From the NCBI RefSeq assembly GCF_905220365.1, contig NC_061153.1, positions 12,364,114 to 12,428,113 of the forward strand: a stretch of DNA of 64,000 nucleotides, in the 5' to 3' direction. Positions 1-11,443 of the stretch are shown here, one piece after another. The translations under genes and the position numbers were made by a program. The notes beneath the pieces are model-generated. The model was not told where the DNA came from. It ran no database searches and saw nothing but the letters and a program-made list of their open reading frames with translations. Each line of letters opens with the position of its first letter. Positions within the stretch are counted from its first letter, which is position 1. Source of the DNA: Vanessa cardui (taxonomy: Eukaryota; Arthropoda; Insecta; Lepidoptera; Nymphalidae).

Positions 1-1205
1 ATTAAGTTAACCACTTCATTGACATACGTGATATAGTATAAGGGTCCTAAAACTGAACCCTGCGCCGTTCCTTCTGTGACATTAACTTTGTTGCTATACT
101 CAGTATCGACTTTAACCAGATAAGAACGATTATTTAGGTAGTTTTGACACCATTCCTTTAATGGTCCTCGTATGCCACAATTATCGAGTTTATCAATTAA
201 GATGTCGTGTCTTAATGTATCAAACGCTTTACTATAATCGATGAAGACAATCAATACATGTTTTTTCGCATTTAGGTGTTTGTTTACAGTGTTAGTGAAG
301 TTAGATAACAATTGTGTTGTACTTTTTTTGGGTTGGAATCCATATTGTGTAACATTAATTACATTATTATCAGTATAAAATTTATATATTTGATTAGAGA
401 TATATTTTTCAATAATTTTATCTAAGGTGGACAAAATTGTTATAGGTCTATAATTATCATACGTTTTGTGATTTCCACTTTTATGTATAGGTCTCACTAC
501 ACCAGTTTTTAGTTCAGTTGGATAATTACCAGTTTGTATAGATGTGTTTATTAGTTTCGCTATAATTGGTGATATTTTGGAGCCTAGATCCTTTAGGTCC
601 AACGCCCTTATTCCATCTATACCAGGGGCTTTGTCACAGTTTAATGATTCTATTAATATAAAGATATTACTACAACTAAAGATATCGCTAATAATTTTGC
701 TAATCAATTTCAAAAAAATTCAAAAATCAACAAGCAACGTCAGACACGTTGCTTGTTTGAAATTTAACGAGGTGTTTACGGGTAGGACATACGTCGGTTT
801 GTCTAGTAGAGTCTTATTGCAATTGGGTATTATATTTTTAACATTGTTTTGAAATTGATTAGCAAAATTATTAGCGATATCTTTAGTTGTAGTGATGTTA
901 TTTTTAAAAGCATTTAATACGATAATATCTATAGAAATTTTTAATCTACCTGTTATTTCATTAAGTATTGTCCATAACTTTTTAGGGTTTTTCTTACTTC
1001 TAGCAATTTTTGTTTTTATAATACTATCCTTAGTTTTTTGTATTAATTTATTAGCATAGTTTCTTGATTGATTATATTTAAGTTTTAAAATTTTATTTCC
1101 TTTGTCCTTTAACCATTCCATATATAAGTTATCCCTATTTTTGCACGCATTTAAAAAAAATTTATTTGAATATCCGTTACTAAAATATATTTGATAATTA
1201 CTTAT
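1..1205 (-). pseudogene. LINE reverse transcriptase fragment (runs off window start)
   Basis: On the minus strand this encodes part of a non-LTR retrotransposon ORF2, the RT that copies the element's RNA at the target site. Near 1-60 the minus frame reads AQGSVLGPLYYITYVNE, the RT block before the catalytic YxDD. Near 210-245 it reads IDYSKAFD, and near 430-480 NYRPITIL, both standard LINE RT blocks. From 1205 down to about 840 a lysine-rich linker is open (LKDKGNKILKLKYNQS). The coding order is continuous except near 669-893, where an inverted duplication breaks the frame. The catalytic YxDD and C-terminus lie outside the window. It is clearly LINE; the clade (Jockey/CR1 group) is a guess. 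Confidence 0.85.
669..893. repeat. 47-bp perfect inverted repeat inside the LINE
   Basis: Bases 669-715 are the exact reverse complement of 847-893, with 131 bp between the arms. The 847-893 arm is the LINE coding sequence on the minus strand (it reads TTKDIANNFANQFQ); the 669-715 arm is an inverted second copy in the wrong strand for coding. Inside the spacer, 729-740 and 746-757 form a perfect 12-bp hairpin with a 5-base loop. The arrangement looks like a local fold-back or template switch during synthesis. Confidence 0.9.
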
Positions 1206-1210
1206 TTTGA

Positions 1211-1369
1211 ATAAAACTAATTATAACGTGGTCACGGGCAGACTCTGCAAAGACGAACACTGCAAAGTGCTCGAAACGTCGGGATGTTTAAAAATAATTA
1301 ATATACGCGATTCATCCGTTATAATTAGTTTTATTTAAATGTGTAATAATCGCGAAAATTTAAGACAAC
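1211..1369. mobile_element. Small insertion with 14-bp target duplication
   Basis: ATTACTTATTTTGA occurs at 1197-1210 and again at 1370-1383, so 1211-1369 is a 159-bp insertion with a 14-bp target duplication. Inside, 1211-1228 and 1317-1334 are perfect 18-bp inverted repeats. Between them is a GC-richer core (about 1230-1290) with the short motif CGAAACGTCGGGA. The long, odd-length duplication fits target-primed insertion better than cut-and-paste. I associate the core with Penelope-like termini, but only from memory. I looked for a hammerhead core (CTGATGA...GAAA) and did not find the first half. Confidence 0.6.
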
Positions 1370-1505
1370 ATTACTTATTTTGATTTTATAATAATAATAA
1401 TAATAATCATTTATTTCAGGCTACGCCCATATAGTGTTAGTAACAATGTTCTTAAAACTAGTGTTAGTGGAGAATTACATCACAGTTACATTTATTTATT
1501 TATTT

Positions 1506-2561
1506 TTAATATTCAATATGGATTTTAATCCAATGACGCAGCATTGGACACTCCCATCTATCAGCGAATACACTCAGAATATTATTGTTGCTGCCGCGGA
1601 CACGCGAAAGCAACGACGCGCACCTCTTACGCATTATGGCTTTAAAGCCATCAATGCGCCATTCCGCGAACATGTTGGAAGCACTGTAGCGCCACGGCAG
1701 CCCCAACAACATCCTGAGCGCGTTGTTATACTGTACACGAAGGTCGCTATATGCCCGCATGCCATACCTGACCCACAGGCTACATGTGTAAAAAGACTGA
1801 CAATATGCCTTGAATAAAGTCACTTTGACAGCCTCCGTACATCGAGCAAACCTGCGAGCCAGCATATTACAGCGAACCGATAGCGACCTTCCCTCCCTAT
1901 CTATGTCAGCATTGTCTCTTAAATCCTGGGTTACCCAGTGACCCAAGTACTTAAAGCTGGTCACCCTACGTAGGGGTGATCCACAGAGGGATATCGTAGG
2001 TATAGTGCAGTACCCTTTGGCACCTGATTTAAAAACCAAAACTTCGCTTTTTTTGGCATTGTACTTGAGTCCATGGGCTTCCGCATAGAGTTCACACATT
2101 TTCAATAGCTGCCTAATGGCACCGATCGATGGGCTCAGCAACACCATGTCATCCGCGTAGCTGATGTTGTTAACGCACACTCCGTCAATATGACATCCAA
2201 CACTACTTTTACTAAGCCCATCGATCAGCTGATTCATGTAAAGGTTAAAAAGCCGAGGTGAACTTAAGCCTCCCTGCCTCACCCCGCACTCCAACCGGTA
2301 TACATCGGAAAATGATTCCTCCCACTTCACACTGTTATGTTGATGATTATACCAATAGCCAAAAATTCGTATTAAGTCAGCCGGTAAACTGGTTTCTCTA
2401 TGCAGCTTTTGCCATAGGACATTATAATTAACCAAATCAAAGGCTTTGGACAAATCCAGAAAACAGGCAAAGACAGGCGTTCTTTCTATCCGTATAATAC
2501 TGGACAGTCTGTTTGAGACATAATATTGCACTCTCCGTTGATAGTCCCGGCTTAAAACCAA
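1506..2561 (-). pseudogene. LINE ORF2 second part: reverse transcriptase
   Basis: This frame carries the RT palm: FACFLDLSKAFDLVNYN, CGVRQGGLSSPRLFNLYMN, then the catalytic ISYADDMVLL, KKSEVLVF and KYLGHWV, followed by a thumb and C-terminal region ending at HWIKIHIEY. It continues the 2437-4302 frame after the single-base shift; the nominal ATG at 2561 lies inside the RT and is not a real start. Only the frameshift separates it from a complete polyprotein; no stop falls inside the palm. Confidence 0.9.
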
Positions 2562-4302
2562 ATTGATTATCGTGAATCTCAGTATGTTTCATAAGTTGTT
2601 TATCAAGCAGACTGTCCAGCACCTTGGCTACAATAGTCGCCAGCGATATTGGCCTGTAATTGGAAATGTCCGAAACATCCCCAGTTTTGTTTTTAACTAT
2701 TGGTATAACCATCGTGTACATGAGGTCATCTGGCAAATAGCAGTGACTCAAGCAAAGGTTGAAAAACATAGCCAACACCCGCGGTAGATGTATACCTGCG
2801 TATTTCAAGTGCTCGATGCTAAGACCATCATGGCCAGTTGACTTACCTCTTTTCATTTTCGATATTACTGTCGCTATCTCCTTTTCGGTGAATTTGACGG
2901 TACTGTCACCTAACACAGCCCCTGCATCAAACAACTGAGCCGATTTCCCGAGGAGTGAGTCGACTTTAAAATGTCGTTTAAATATATTGGCTATGTTTAT
3001 TGAACCTGAGACTCCCGCTACGCTCACAGGGCGGCTCAACTTTGGACTAAGGCTGTTCGTGGACTTCCAAAATGATCTAAACTCTTTATTTGAGTGATTC
3101 TTAGCTAGTATATCCATTTTTATTTGTTGTTCATTGTCTTTACAATATTTAAGTTGGTTCTTAAAATTATTTCGATATTTACACATGTTCTCATATGTAT
3201 ATCCGCTTTTAGGTTTATTATATAACAGCCACATCTGATACCATAGTCGAGCCTCCTCATGAGTGCCACGTACATATTTATTCCAGCCTGGCACGTGCTT
3301 TCTTTTATTCAGTGTTTTCGTACAACCGACATAGGTAATCTTAGCACCTTCTGTAAATATATTAATCAAATTGGCATACATCTGGCTCAACAGTGCGCAA
3401 TGGGAGGCATCAGAACATGCACTAAGTTCACACTTACTAAGTTCTATAGGAAAGTTCAAACTTTCTAATTTACAATGACAATAGTTCGTATATTCAATAA
3501 TTTTATTACTATTTCTGTCACCCCAAATAACTTTATTATATTCGTAAGTTATCGACCTCAATCTGGGCGTAATTAAGTTTAAATTACATTCTATAGTTAC
3601 AGGAATGTGATCAGACGCATACACATCATACATTACTGACGCTTTTACAATTAATTGTCTCGCCGCACTACTCACCACACAATGGTCTAACCAGCGAAGA
3701 GCACCGTTTGCAGTACTACTAAAAGTATACGTATCCCGTGGCAATAACTCGATGTCTACACATGACCAATGTTGCTCGGCACACACAGATAATAGCTCAC
3801 GTGCAAAGCGTTCACCGGGATGTGCATTGAAATCGCCCACTATGAACACAGATTCCGTACCAACATTTTCACATATAGCTATTATTTCACTAAGACAACA
3901 ACTAAATTCACTTAAATTATCCACAGAGTCCGTAGGCATATACACGGAGAAAACTAATAGCGAACGATCCAGATATTCAATTTTGATAGCAACTAAGCGA
4001 TCACTGTTACAAGGTACGACTGTAACCGTTTGAAATACACTCTTCCTCCACAGTAGCGCCACTCCGCCGTACGGCCTACCGACTAAGCACCCCGCAGACG
4101 TGTCGACGGCTGACTTGCCCGTATATGCAAAGTCAGTATGCAGGCTCCCTAAGTAAGACACATCATGGGGAAGTAGCCAAGTTTCTTGTAAAGCCATTAC
4201 ATCACATTCATCACATAATTTCTGCACGCAGCCAGCTGAACGAACAATATTTTTACAATTAAATGTTGTTATTTTCACATTCCTAGTCAGTGTATCCATC
4301 AT
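2437..4302 (-). pseudogene. LINE ORF2 first part: APE-type endonuclease, linker, RT start
   Basis: Residues about 1-230 are an APE-like endonuclease that nicks target DNA: ITTFNCKNI (start), LQETWLL (catalytic Glu), YGGVALLWR, FIVGDFNAHPG (GDFN block) and SDHIPV (catalytic SDH). Then come a linker and the start of RT: KSTGHDGLSIEHLKYAG, SNYRPISLATIVAKVLD, DNQFGFKPGLST. The frame is lost at about 2481 by one extra base in an A-rich codon run; the next RT block (FLDLSKAFD) is found at once in the neighbouring frame. Start chosen at the first ATG ahead of the endonuclease fold. Confidence 0.9.
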
Positions 4303-4344
4303 GAGTGTGTTTTATTTGTAACTTCACTCACCATCCGGGTGTCT

Positions 4345-5035
4345 ATTCTTGTTTTAAAATTAATAAACCGCCTGAAAGTAATTCCTTCAGGCCATAGATT
4401 ACGTCATCGTCATCAGATTACGTCGTCTAAAAAATCCACCGTTACAGATCTAGGCATTAAAATTGACACTAAAGTTTCAATGATTGAACATATTGACGCA
4501 GTAACAAATAGGGCGTATAAACAACTTGGTTTTATTAAGCGAGCAACGCGATCATTTAATAATATTGAATGCATAAAAATACTCTACTCTGCATACGTTC
4601 GAAGTATCTTGGAATATGCAAGTAGTATATGGTCACCTCTATATAAAAATCGAATCTATACAATATAAATTTCTCAAATACTTAGCGTACAAAGATTTTA
4701 AAAAAATTGACACTTATGAAGAAGCCTGTATTTATTATAAACTAAATTCGCTAGAGCAAAGACGAAACCAAAAGGATATGCTGTTACTACAAGCAATTTT
4801 AACTGGTACGATGGATTGTCCCAGTTTGGTGTCAGCATTCTCTCTAAATGCCTCATTTAGATCGCGTAACCCCCACCTACTAGTTGTACCAAAATGTAAC
4901 ACAAATTATGCAAAAAGCTCTATAAGTGTACGTCTAGCAAGAACATACAACAAATTATTTTCTCATTTAGACCTGTTTCACTTATCCAAAAAACAATTGA
5001 GGAATCAAATAACACTATCTTACCGCCAAAAATAG
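4345..5035 (+). pseudogene. LINE RT thumb/C-terminal fragment
   Basis: On the + strand a LINE RT C-terminus is readable in two frames: VTDLGIKIDTKVSMIEHI and LYSAYVRSILEYASSIWSP (thumb), then after a shift near 4650 QYKFLKYLAYKDFKKIDTY to the stop at 5035. The YASSIWSP wording resembles the LINE at 14893-15858, so the two are probably related families. Everything 5' of the thumb is missing, the usual 5' truncation. Confidence 0.8.
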
Positions 5036-5330
5036 ACACGCACACACACACACCCACACGTACACACACACAAAAATATACATACAGAAACACACACACG
5101 CATGCACAAACACACATACAAATACCCATACACTTGTGAATATTCTCTTGTCCCAAACGTCAATAACTTTCTTTAGACCTACTTTCTTTTTGTTATCCAC
5201 TTTGTTAAATATATTATATTAAACACTTTATATTGTAATCTTTGTGGCCATAGTCTTCATGTAATTTAAAAAAAAACTGTACAAATATAATCTGTGTACG
5301 CTGTTGATTACAAATAAATAAATTAATTAA
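5036..5330 (+). repeat. LINE 3' UTR with CA-rich microsatellite and AAAT tail
   Basis: This follows the stop of the LINE fragment. 5036-5145 is an imperfect (CA)n tract broken by occasional T, G and AA. The end at about 5310-5328 (CAAATAAATAAATT) looks like the 3' tail of the element. Long minus-strand reading frames across the tract are repeat artefacts. Confidence 0.6.
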
Positions 5331-5504
5331 TTTTATATTTTGTCATATATGATCGTCAAATATCACGTCCTCAAGTATCGATAGTAATTCACCAGTCACC
5401 CTGTATATGTATAGTGAGTTAGAGGATAATAACAGGAAGTTAAGCAACTTCAGAGGTCGCTACTGCACTCGTAAACATCAACTCCGTCAATTTAAAAAAG
5501 CTCA

Positions 5505-5612
5505 ACAACAGCCTGTAAATTCCCACTGCTGGGCTAAAGGCCTCCTCTCCCTTAGAGGAGAAGGTTTGGAACATATTCCACCACGCTGTTCCAATGCGGG
5601 TTGGTCAATTTA
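5505..5612 (-). repeat. Short interspersed repeat, truncated copy
   Basis: From ACAGCCTGTAAATTCCC to AATGCGGGTTGGT this is the same family as 62575-62800, sharing TTTGGAACATATTCCACCAC and TGTTCCAATGCGGGTTGG. The better copy at 62.6 kb has a (TAAAG)n run at its low-coordinate end, so the family reads on the minus strand. The family looks like a common lepidopteran LINE-tail or SINE repeat, from memory only. The flanks (5331-5504 and 5613-5956) show no gene I recognise; 5613-5956 is AT-rich. Confidence 0.6.
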
Positions 5613-5956
5613 ATTTGTTTATATTTATTTACTCGTTTGTTTGCCATAATTATTTACCCTAATTCAATTCGTGATAGTTCAAAGTTTATCAAGAAACGTT
5701 ATCTCGTCCTCTCTTTAAGTGGATCTCTTTTTTCGAGGAAAATTGAAAACTATGTGTACTCAAAGAAAAAAGTGTTAATGACAATAATCTCCAATTAAAT
5801 ACTTAAGTGTCTGCGTGTGTATCATATTAAACTGGTACTTATTACAGTGAAGAGTTTGAACGTTTTTAAAGTGTATAAAAGTGAATCATAGTATTTCTGG
5901 TGAACATTTAATCATACAAACCCTAATTGTCGGTGCTTGTAATATTATTGTATCCT

Positions 5957-7690
5957 TTTCTCATTATCGTCCTATATCGATCCTTCCCTTCTTGTCGAAA
6001 GTATTGGAACGTATTGTGCACCGCCAGCTAAACGACTACGTTTTAATGTACAACATCCTCTCCGAATATCAATCTGGCTTTCGTATGGGCCACAGCACAG
6101 TTACCGCTCTGGTAAAAGTATGTGATGACTTACGTTCCAATATGGACAACAAGCAGTTGAGCATCCTTACATTGCTGGACTTTAGCAATGCATTCAATGC
6201 GGTTGATTTCGAGCTCCTGTTGGCTGTCCTCCAGTCCATCAATGTTGCTTCGGACGTAACTGACTGGTTTCGTAGTTACTTGTTTGGTCGTCGGCAAAGT
6301 GTACACATTAACAGCCTCTCTTCTTCCTATCTCCCTCTCACAGCTGGTGTACCGCAAGGTAGTGTCCTTTCACCTCTCCTGTTTTCTATTTTCATTAATA
6401 CCATCCCAAAAATCCTTTCATCGTCTTTCCATCTCTATGCCGACGATCTGCAGGTCTATGTTACTTGTACAGCACACGATATTGATGATGCCATCGCAAG
6501 ACTCAATCAGGACCTGCTTAACATCTGCAATTGGTGCAAGGCGTATGGACTCTATGTTAATCCTGCCAAGTCCCAAGCCATTATCATTGGTAGCACCTTT
6601 CAACTCTCCAAACTTAATTATAGTAAATTACCCGCTATTATTTACGACAATGTTTCCTTAACCCTCTGTTCCCATGTAAAAAACCTTGGTCTCCTTATAG
6701 ATACTAACCTCTCCTGGTCCGTGCAAGTTGCAGAAGTAAGTAGAAAGATTTTTGCCACTATTAGCTCTTTCAAACGTCTGAAGCACCTATTACCGGTTAA
6801 AACAAAAATTTGCCTGGCTCAATCACTACTGCTCCCAATACTGGACTACGCTGACTGTAGTTATACAGACCTAACAGAAGAACAGCTAAACAAGCTTGAA
6901 CGATTACAAAACGTCTGTATCAAATTTATTTTTGCGCTACGTAAATTCGATCACGTCAGCGAATACCGTAACCAACTGAAGTGGCTTACAATTAGACATC
7001 GCCGCAACTTGCATATACTCTCCCTTCTCTATTCTATTCTTTATAATCCTCTATCTCCTAATTACTTAAAAACTCGTTTCTCTTTTTTAGGCACTGACTC
7101 TGATTGTCATCTTGATCTGCGGTCACGAAGTGACAATCGCTTAAAGATGCCAACAGCTCATACTCGCTTTTACAGTGAATCTTTTACTGTTAAAGCTGTG
7201 AAGCTATGGAATATGCTTCCCCCGGAAATCCGTCGCTCTAATTCTATTTATATATTTAAACGTCGTGTGAAAACTCACTATCTTTCCTTACAATAAGTAA
7301 TGTATGTACGTTTATTGAATATGTATTATATATAAAAATGTTATATGTGTGTATTTATATTTATTTTTATGTATCTATGTATGTAAGTATATACATATAC
7401 ATATATTTATATGTAACGTATGTAGGTTATATATATTTTATATTAATATGTATATTATAAGTCATTATTTTCGTTTATCATGAATATTATTTTATTTTTA
7501 TTTTTTGCACTATCCTGTTTCTGCTTTTGCAAATCCTTTCACCAAAGGTTGTCTGTTAGAGATTGCTTTAGCAATAAGACCGCCTTTGCACGCTCTTATT
7601 TTCTTTTCTTTGTGTAATTGTTCTCTTTATTTGTATGTCCTTTCATTCTGTGTGCAATAAAGTATTAAATAAATAAATAAATAAATATTG
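5957..7690 (+). mobile_element. 5'-truncated LINE with intact RT C-terminal two thirds
   Basis: Homology to the LINE at 8149-10603 starts at SHYRPISILPFLSKVLE (about 5957) and runs without a break to the stop at 7296, so the element was truncated inside RT when it inserted. Palm blocks seen: LLDFSNAFNAVD, GVPQGSVLSPLLFSIFIN, FHLYADDLQVY (catalytic YADD), VNPAKSQAIIIGS, then a thumb ending in WNMLPPEIRRSNSIYIFK. The 3' UTR (7297-7665) is AT-rich with TATATGTA runs; the tail is (AAAT)n at about 7663-7690. The frame from 5881 to 5956 is unrelated leader sequence. Confidence 0.88.
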
Positions 7691-7945
7691 TATTCGCTTT
7701 ACCTGCTTTGCAATATTCTAAAACACTCCGTACTATACTGAGAGTTATTTTTACCATATGTGATACATATGCGCTTGGCTCTTCATTACACATGGTTGCT
7801 TGAAACAGTTGAGACGAGACGGGCACGAGATCGCTTCCCGATAAAAAAGGATTTTTTTTTCCTTTTTTTTTATTTTAAAATATAATATAAAGAAGATTTT
7901 ATTTCATATTACTTTTGGCTTTCGCCTATAAAGGAAGCATTAACT
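7691..7945 (+). other. Probable 5' leader of the LINE whose ORF1 starts at 7946
   Basis: This lies between the tail of one LINE and the first ATG of the next LINE's ORF1. It holds a poly-T/poly-A stretch (7850-7890) and no ORF. Assignment to the 5' UTR rests only on position. Confidence 0.35.
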
Positions 7946-8148
7946 ATGAATAAATTTGTGTGTTGTACTTCTACCGAAGCAGATCAAGCCAGCATATTGA
8001 ACTATAAACTCTGTCAGATTTCTTTTCACTATCGCTGTATTTATCCTCAAAAAGTGAACAAAAAATTGTCATCCGATCTTAAATCATCATGGATTTGCCC
8101 CGATTGCTCACAAAAATGCCGCGTTCCGAACTATCGTAATAAAGATAA
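7946..8148 (+). pseudogene. LINE ORF1, N-terminal part (PHD-like zinc finger)
   Basis: It encodes the start of a LINE nucleic-acid-binding ORF1 protein. Cys/His residues are spaced as in a PHD-like finger: CCTS, CQISFHYRC, then SSWICPDCSQKC. At 8148 the frame is cut by insertion of another LINE and resumes at 10615 in the same frame (host codons for NKDN are rebuilt across the 11-bp duplication). The finger matches those opening ORF1 at 36768 and at 52108 (minus), so this is a shared architecture in the window. Confidence 0.8.
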
Positions 8149-10603
8149 CCTTTATATACCTTTCGTCGTAGCTTCAATCAAATCGACAATGACGAGCTAA
8201 AGCGTGATGCTGGTAACATCGACTGGACACCTATCTTAGACGAAGATTGCATTGAGAAGAAGGTCAGCCTCTTTAACACCAAATTGATGGACCTGTATGA
8301 TTGCCATGCTCCTATTAAGCGAGTTAAGTTGAAGCACCGACCAGCTCCCTGGATCACTTCCGAAATAAAGGAAATGATGTCAAAGCGTGATAAAGCTAAA
8401 GCTCGCCTTAGAAAATGGTCGTCTGATGATAACTTGGACCGGTACAGATTACTGCGAAACCGATGCAACAAATTATGTCGTGAAGCGAAGCGTAGATACA
8501 TCCACGACACTATTCATAATTCTGACAGTAAACAGGTCTGGAATTTCCTAAAAACTTTCGGTGTTGGTAAAGTTCCCGTTTCTGGTGACAATTTAGTGGA
8601 TCTCAATGCTTTAAATTCACATTTTTCTACATCTCCTATTGTTTTGGACGATGTAATTAAATCAAATACTATTTCGGACTTGTCCAAACATGTATTACCG
8701 CAATGTTCTTCTTTCTCTCTTCAGCCAGTTACCGAAGATGATGTAAAGAAACATGTATCATCGATTAAATCAGCTGCAGTTGGTAGTGATTCGATTTGTT
8801 CCAGAATGATTCTCCCTATTCTCTCTGAGCTCCTTCCTGTCCTGACGCATCTGTATAATTACTCCATATATACCTGCACTTTTCCGTCAGTATGGAAAAA
8901 TGCTCACATTATCCCTCTACCTAAAATACCTAACCCTAGTTCTCCTTCACACTATAGACCAATTTCAATCCTCCCTTTCCTTTCTAAAGTTTTGGAACAT
9001 ATCATTCACGAACAGTTGGCGTTTTACCTCGTGTCTAATCGTCTCCTGAGCCCTTGGCAGTCTGGTTTTCGAGCTGGTCACAGCACGGTTACAGCGCTTC
9101 TAAAGGTTACGGAGGACATTCGATACGCTATGGAGAATCGTCAACTTACTGTAGTTGTATTGCTTGATTTTAGCAATGCATTTAACTCGGTAGATCATGA
9201 TGTTCTTTTATGCGTTTTACGATCTTTAAACGTGTCATCCTCCGCGTGTATCTGGTTTGAATCATATCTTCGAGGACGCTCGCAGTGCATTCAGTTGAGT
9301 GAATTTGAGTGCTCAAATTGGAGTGCGCTTAATTCGGGCGTTCCTCAAGGCAGTGTGCTATCCCCTCTTTTATTTTCTGTCTTCATTAATACTATATCAG
9401 CGGTAATTTCTTCTAAGTTTCACCTTTATGCAGATGATCTACAATTGTATCGCCACTTTAGTGTTGTGGATGTTACTACGGCTATTACTGGTATAAACGA
9501 AGACCTCAAACGGATTCACAATTGGGCTAACAGTTTTGGCCTTGTCGTGAATCCCGCAAAATCGCAGGCATTAATTGTTGGAAGTCGGTATATGCATAAA
9601 TGTCTCTCTTTAAATAGCATTCCTCCTTTGGCATATAACGGCATACCAATTAATTATACCGAGCATGCCAAAAATTTGGGTCTTCTTTTCAGTAGTGACC
9701 TGTCCTGGTCCAAGCATATAAATGAGGTAAGTAAAAAGATTAATTTCTCCTTTCACTCCCTTAAACCTCTTCAATATTTCCTTCCTACAAAAACAAAAAC
9801 TCTTCTTGTTCAATCTCTTTTACTTCCTCTGATAGATTATGCTGATTCCTGTTTTCTCGACGCTACTGAAGAACTGCTTGATAAACTTGAGAGGCTACAA
9901 AATTTATGCATCCGCTTCATTTTTGGTCTACGCAAATTTGATCATATCTCTAGATTTCGAGCTGAACTCAAGTGGCTTCCTATACGTCTTCGCAGGGATA
10001 CTCACGTTCTATGTCTCCTTTATAATATACTTTTTAATCCCTTATATCCCAATTACCTTCGAGAACGTTTCAAGTTCTTGCATCCTCCTGGTTCTCCTTG
10101 CCGTCCTAATGTCCAGCTCCTACTACAAATCCCTTCTCATAATTCTAATTTTTACACCTCCGCTTTCACAGTGCATGCAGCGCGTTTGTGGAACGCTCTG
10201 CCGTGCAGGATTCGCACTTCTAATTCAATTCACATTTTTAAAAAGAAGTTAAAAGAGCATTTCTTATCAGTCTCCTAATTTTGGCATATTAAGTAGTGTA
10301 TATGTATTTATATGTATGTATATTATAAGCATTTATATATGTAAACTTTAATGTATTATATATATATATATTTCTCATTTTTAGTTTAGTATTTGTTTTA
10401 GTTTTATTTTGTAATTGTAAACTCTTGCCTGTCTACCTTTCACTGTTCTGTCTATTTTCACTCTTCTGGGTATGCTGGAAGAAATCTCTTATAGGGATAA
10501 GCATACCTTTTAAATTTTGCTTTCCTGTGACTTATATATTTGTATCTGTACTGTATCTGGCAAATTTTAATAAACTGTTAAATAAATAAATAAAATAAAA
10601 TAA
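8149..10603 (+). mobile_element. LINE nested inside another LINE's ORF1
   Basis: AATAAAGATAA occurs at 8138-8148 and 10604-10614, the target duplication of this insertion. The insert starts within ORF2, just ahead of the linker, so it is 5'-truncated. It ends with an AT-rich 3' UTR (10279-10580) and an (AAAT)n/(AAAAT)n tail that runs into the duplication. It is the same family as 5957-7690 but a better copy. Confidence 0.92.
8168..10278 (+). CDS. LINE ORF2 fragment: linker, reverse transcriptase, C-terminus
   Basis: One uninterrupted frame of about 700 codons, open from the insertion boundary; the endonuclease is missing by 5' truncation, so there is no true start codon. Early residues are a linker (CHAPIKRVKLKHRPAPW, then basic helices). 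The RT follows: SVWKNAHIIPLPK, HYRPISILPFLSKVLE, VVLLDFSNAFNSVDHDV, GVPQGSVLSPLLFSVFIN, FHLYADDLQLY (catalytic YADD), VNPAKSQALIVGS, and NLGLLFSSDLSWSKHI. The C-terminus reads LWNALPCRIRTSNSIHIFK. No frameshift or stop is visible, so the insertion is young or the frame is conserved. In nature the protein would copy the element RNA at a nicked target; alone it lacks the nicking domain. Confidence 0.92.
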
Positions 10604-10614
10604 AATAAAGATAA

Positions 10615-11443
10615 TACACCTGTTCGTGGCAATGCTCGCGACGTCAGCGATAGTAGAGAGAATTCGGCTGACGACAATATAACCCTGCGTGTTCAGCCGA
10701 AACAAGATCAGATCGGGCAGTCTCTATCTCTGGATATACAGAATATTATTAAATCGAAATTTAGTGCAATGAAACTGGATTTGAGCAGCATCTCTAAAGA
10801 AATTACCTCACTGAGATAAGAAATACAGGATATCAAAATAGCTATGGGTTTTATCAACGACGAACACAATAAAATTAATGATAAAATATTTCAAATGGAG
10901 ACAAAGTTTAAGGCCTTTGATGCTATAGTTACCAGCGTTGAACACTTGAAATCTGTATCCGAAAAAATAGAAATGGATATAAATACAAAGGATCAGTGGG
11001 CGAGACGCTCTAACATCGAAATCTGTGGTATTCCAGAAAAGAAGGGCGAGAACCTTCTTCGCCTCACAGAGGAAATAGCTGTTAAGGCTGGTTTCGACTT
11101 GAAGCCCTCGGATATTGATTTTGTAACACGTGTCGCATCTAATAGTCAAGTCAATAAACCCAAACCCATTGTTATCCGTTTGCAAGCGCGCTATAGAAAA
11201 GACGATTTTTTGGCTTGCCTAAAAAAGTTGAAGTTAATATGTAGTGATCTGGGCTTTTCTAAAAATGACTCTCGTATTTATTTTAACGACCATTTAACTA
11301 AACTTAATAAAATGCTCATACAGCGTGCTAAAACTATATCTAAAGAGCAAAAATTTAAATATGTTTGGGTAAAAAATTGCTCAATTATGGTTAGAAAAGG
11401 TGACACCAGCCCTGTTATTCATATTGCGAATGTCAATGATTAA
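10615..11443 (+). pseudogene. LINE ORF1, C-terminal part (coiled coil, RRM-like/FP-like domain)
   Basis: It continues the ORF1 begun at 7946. In the same frame come a polar stretch, an amphipathic coiled coil (about 10740-10985), then DQWARRSNIEICGIPEKKG, typical of LINE ORF1 RNA-binding domains. The C-terminus (RIYFNDHLTKLNKMLIQRAK ... YVWVKNCSIMVRKG) resembles the C-terminal domain shared by baculovirus FP-type proteins and insect LINE ORF1s. One in-frame TAA at 10817-10819 interrupts it inside the coiled coil. The role is coating and delivering the element RNA. The domain assignment is by eye. Confidence 0.75.

Larger units (their letters stand above)
1384..4330 (-). mobile_element. Near full-length LINE (EN-RT type), minus strand
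   Basis: The coding region runs from 4302 down to 1506 on the minus strand, followed by about 95 bp of 3' UTR and a (TTA)n tail at about 1386-1407 (seen as AAT repeats on the + strand). One base of frameshift near 2481 is the only obvious lesion in about 930 codons, so it is a relatively young copy. No ORF1 is present upstream; the element stops near 4330 next to a LINE in the other orientation. RT wording such as GGLSSPRLFNLYMNQLI places it in the Jockey/CR1-like LINEs, but I cannot fix the clade. Confidence 0.85.

Noticed and set aside
1211..1369. Possible hammerhead ribozyme
   Set aside because: A GAAAC phrase occurs but the CTGATGA half of the core is absent on both strands.
4920..5200. 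Minus-strand frames full of Val/Cys (two overlapping ORFs)
   Set aside because: They are translations of the (CA)n microsatellite and have no domain.
5881..5956. N-terminal extension of the LINE RT frame
   Set aside because: The sister copy at 8149-10603 shows homology starting only at SHYRPIS; the first 25 codons are flank read in frame by chance.
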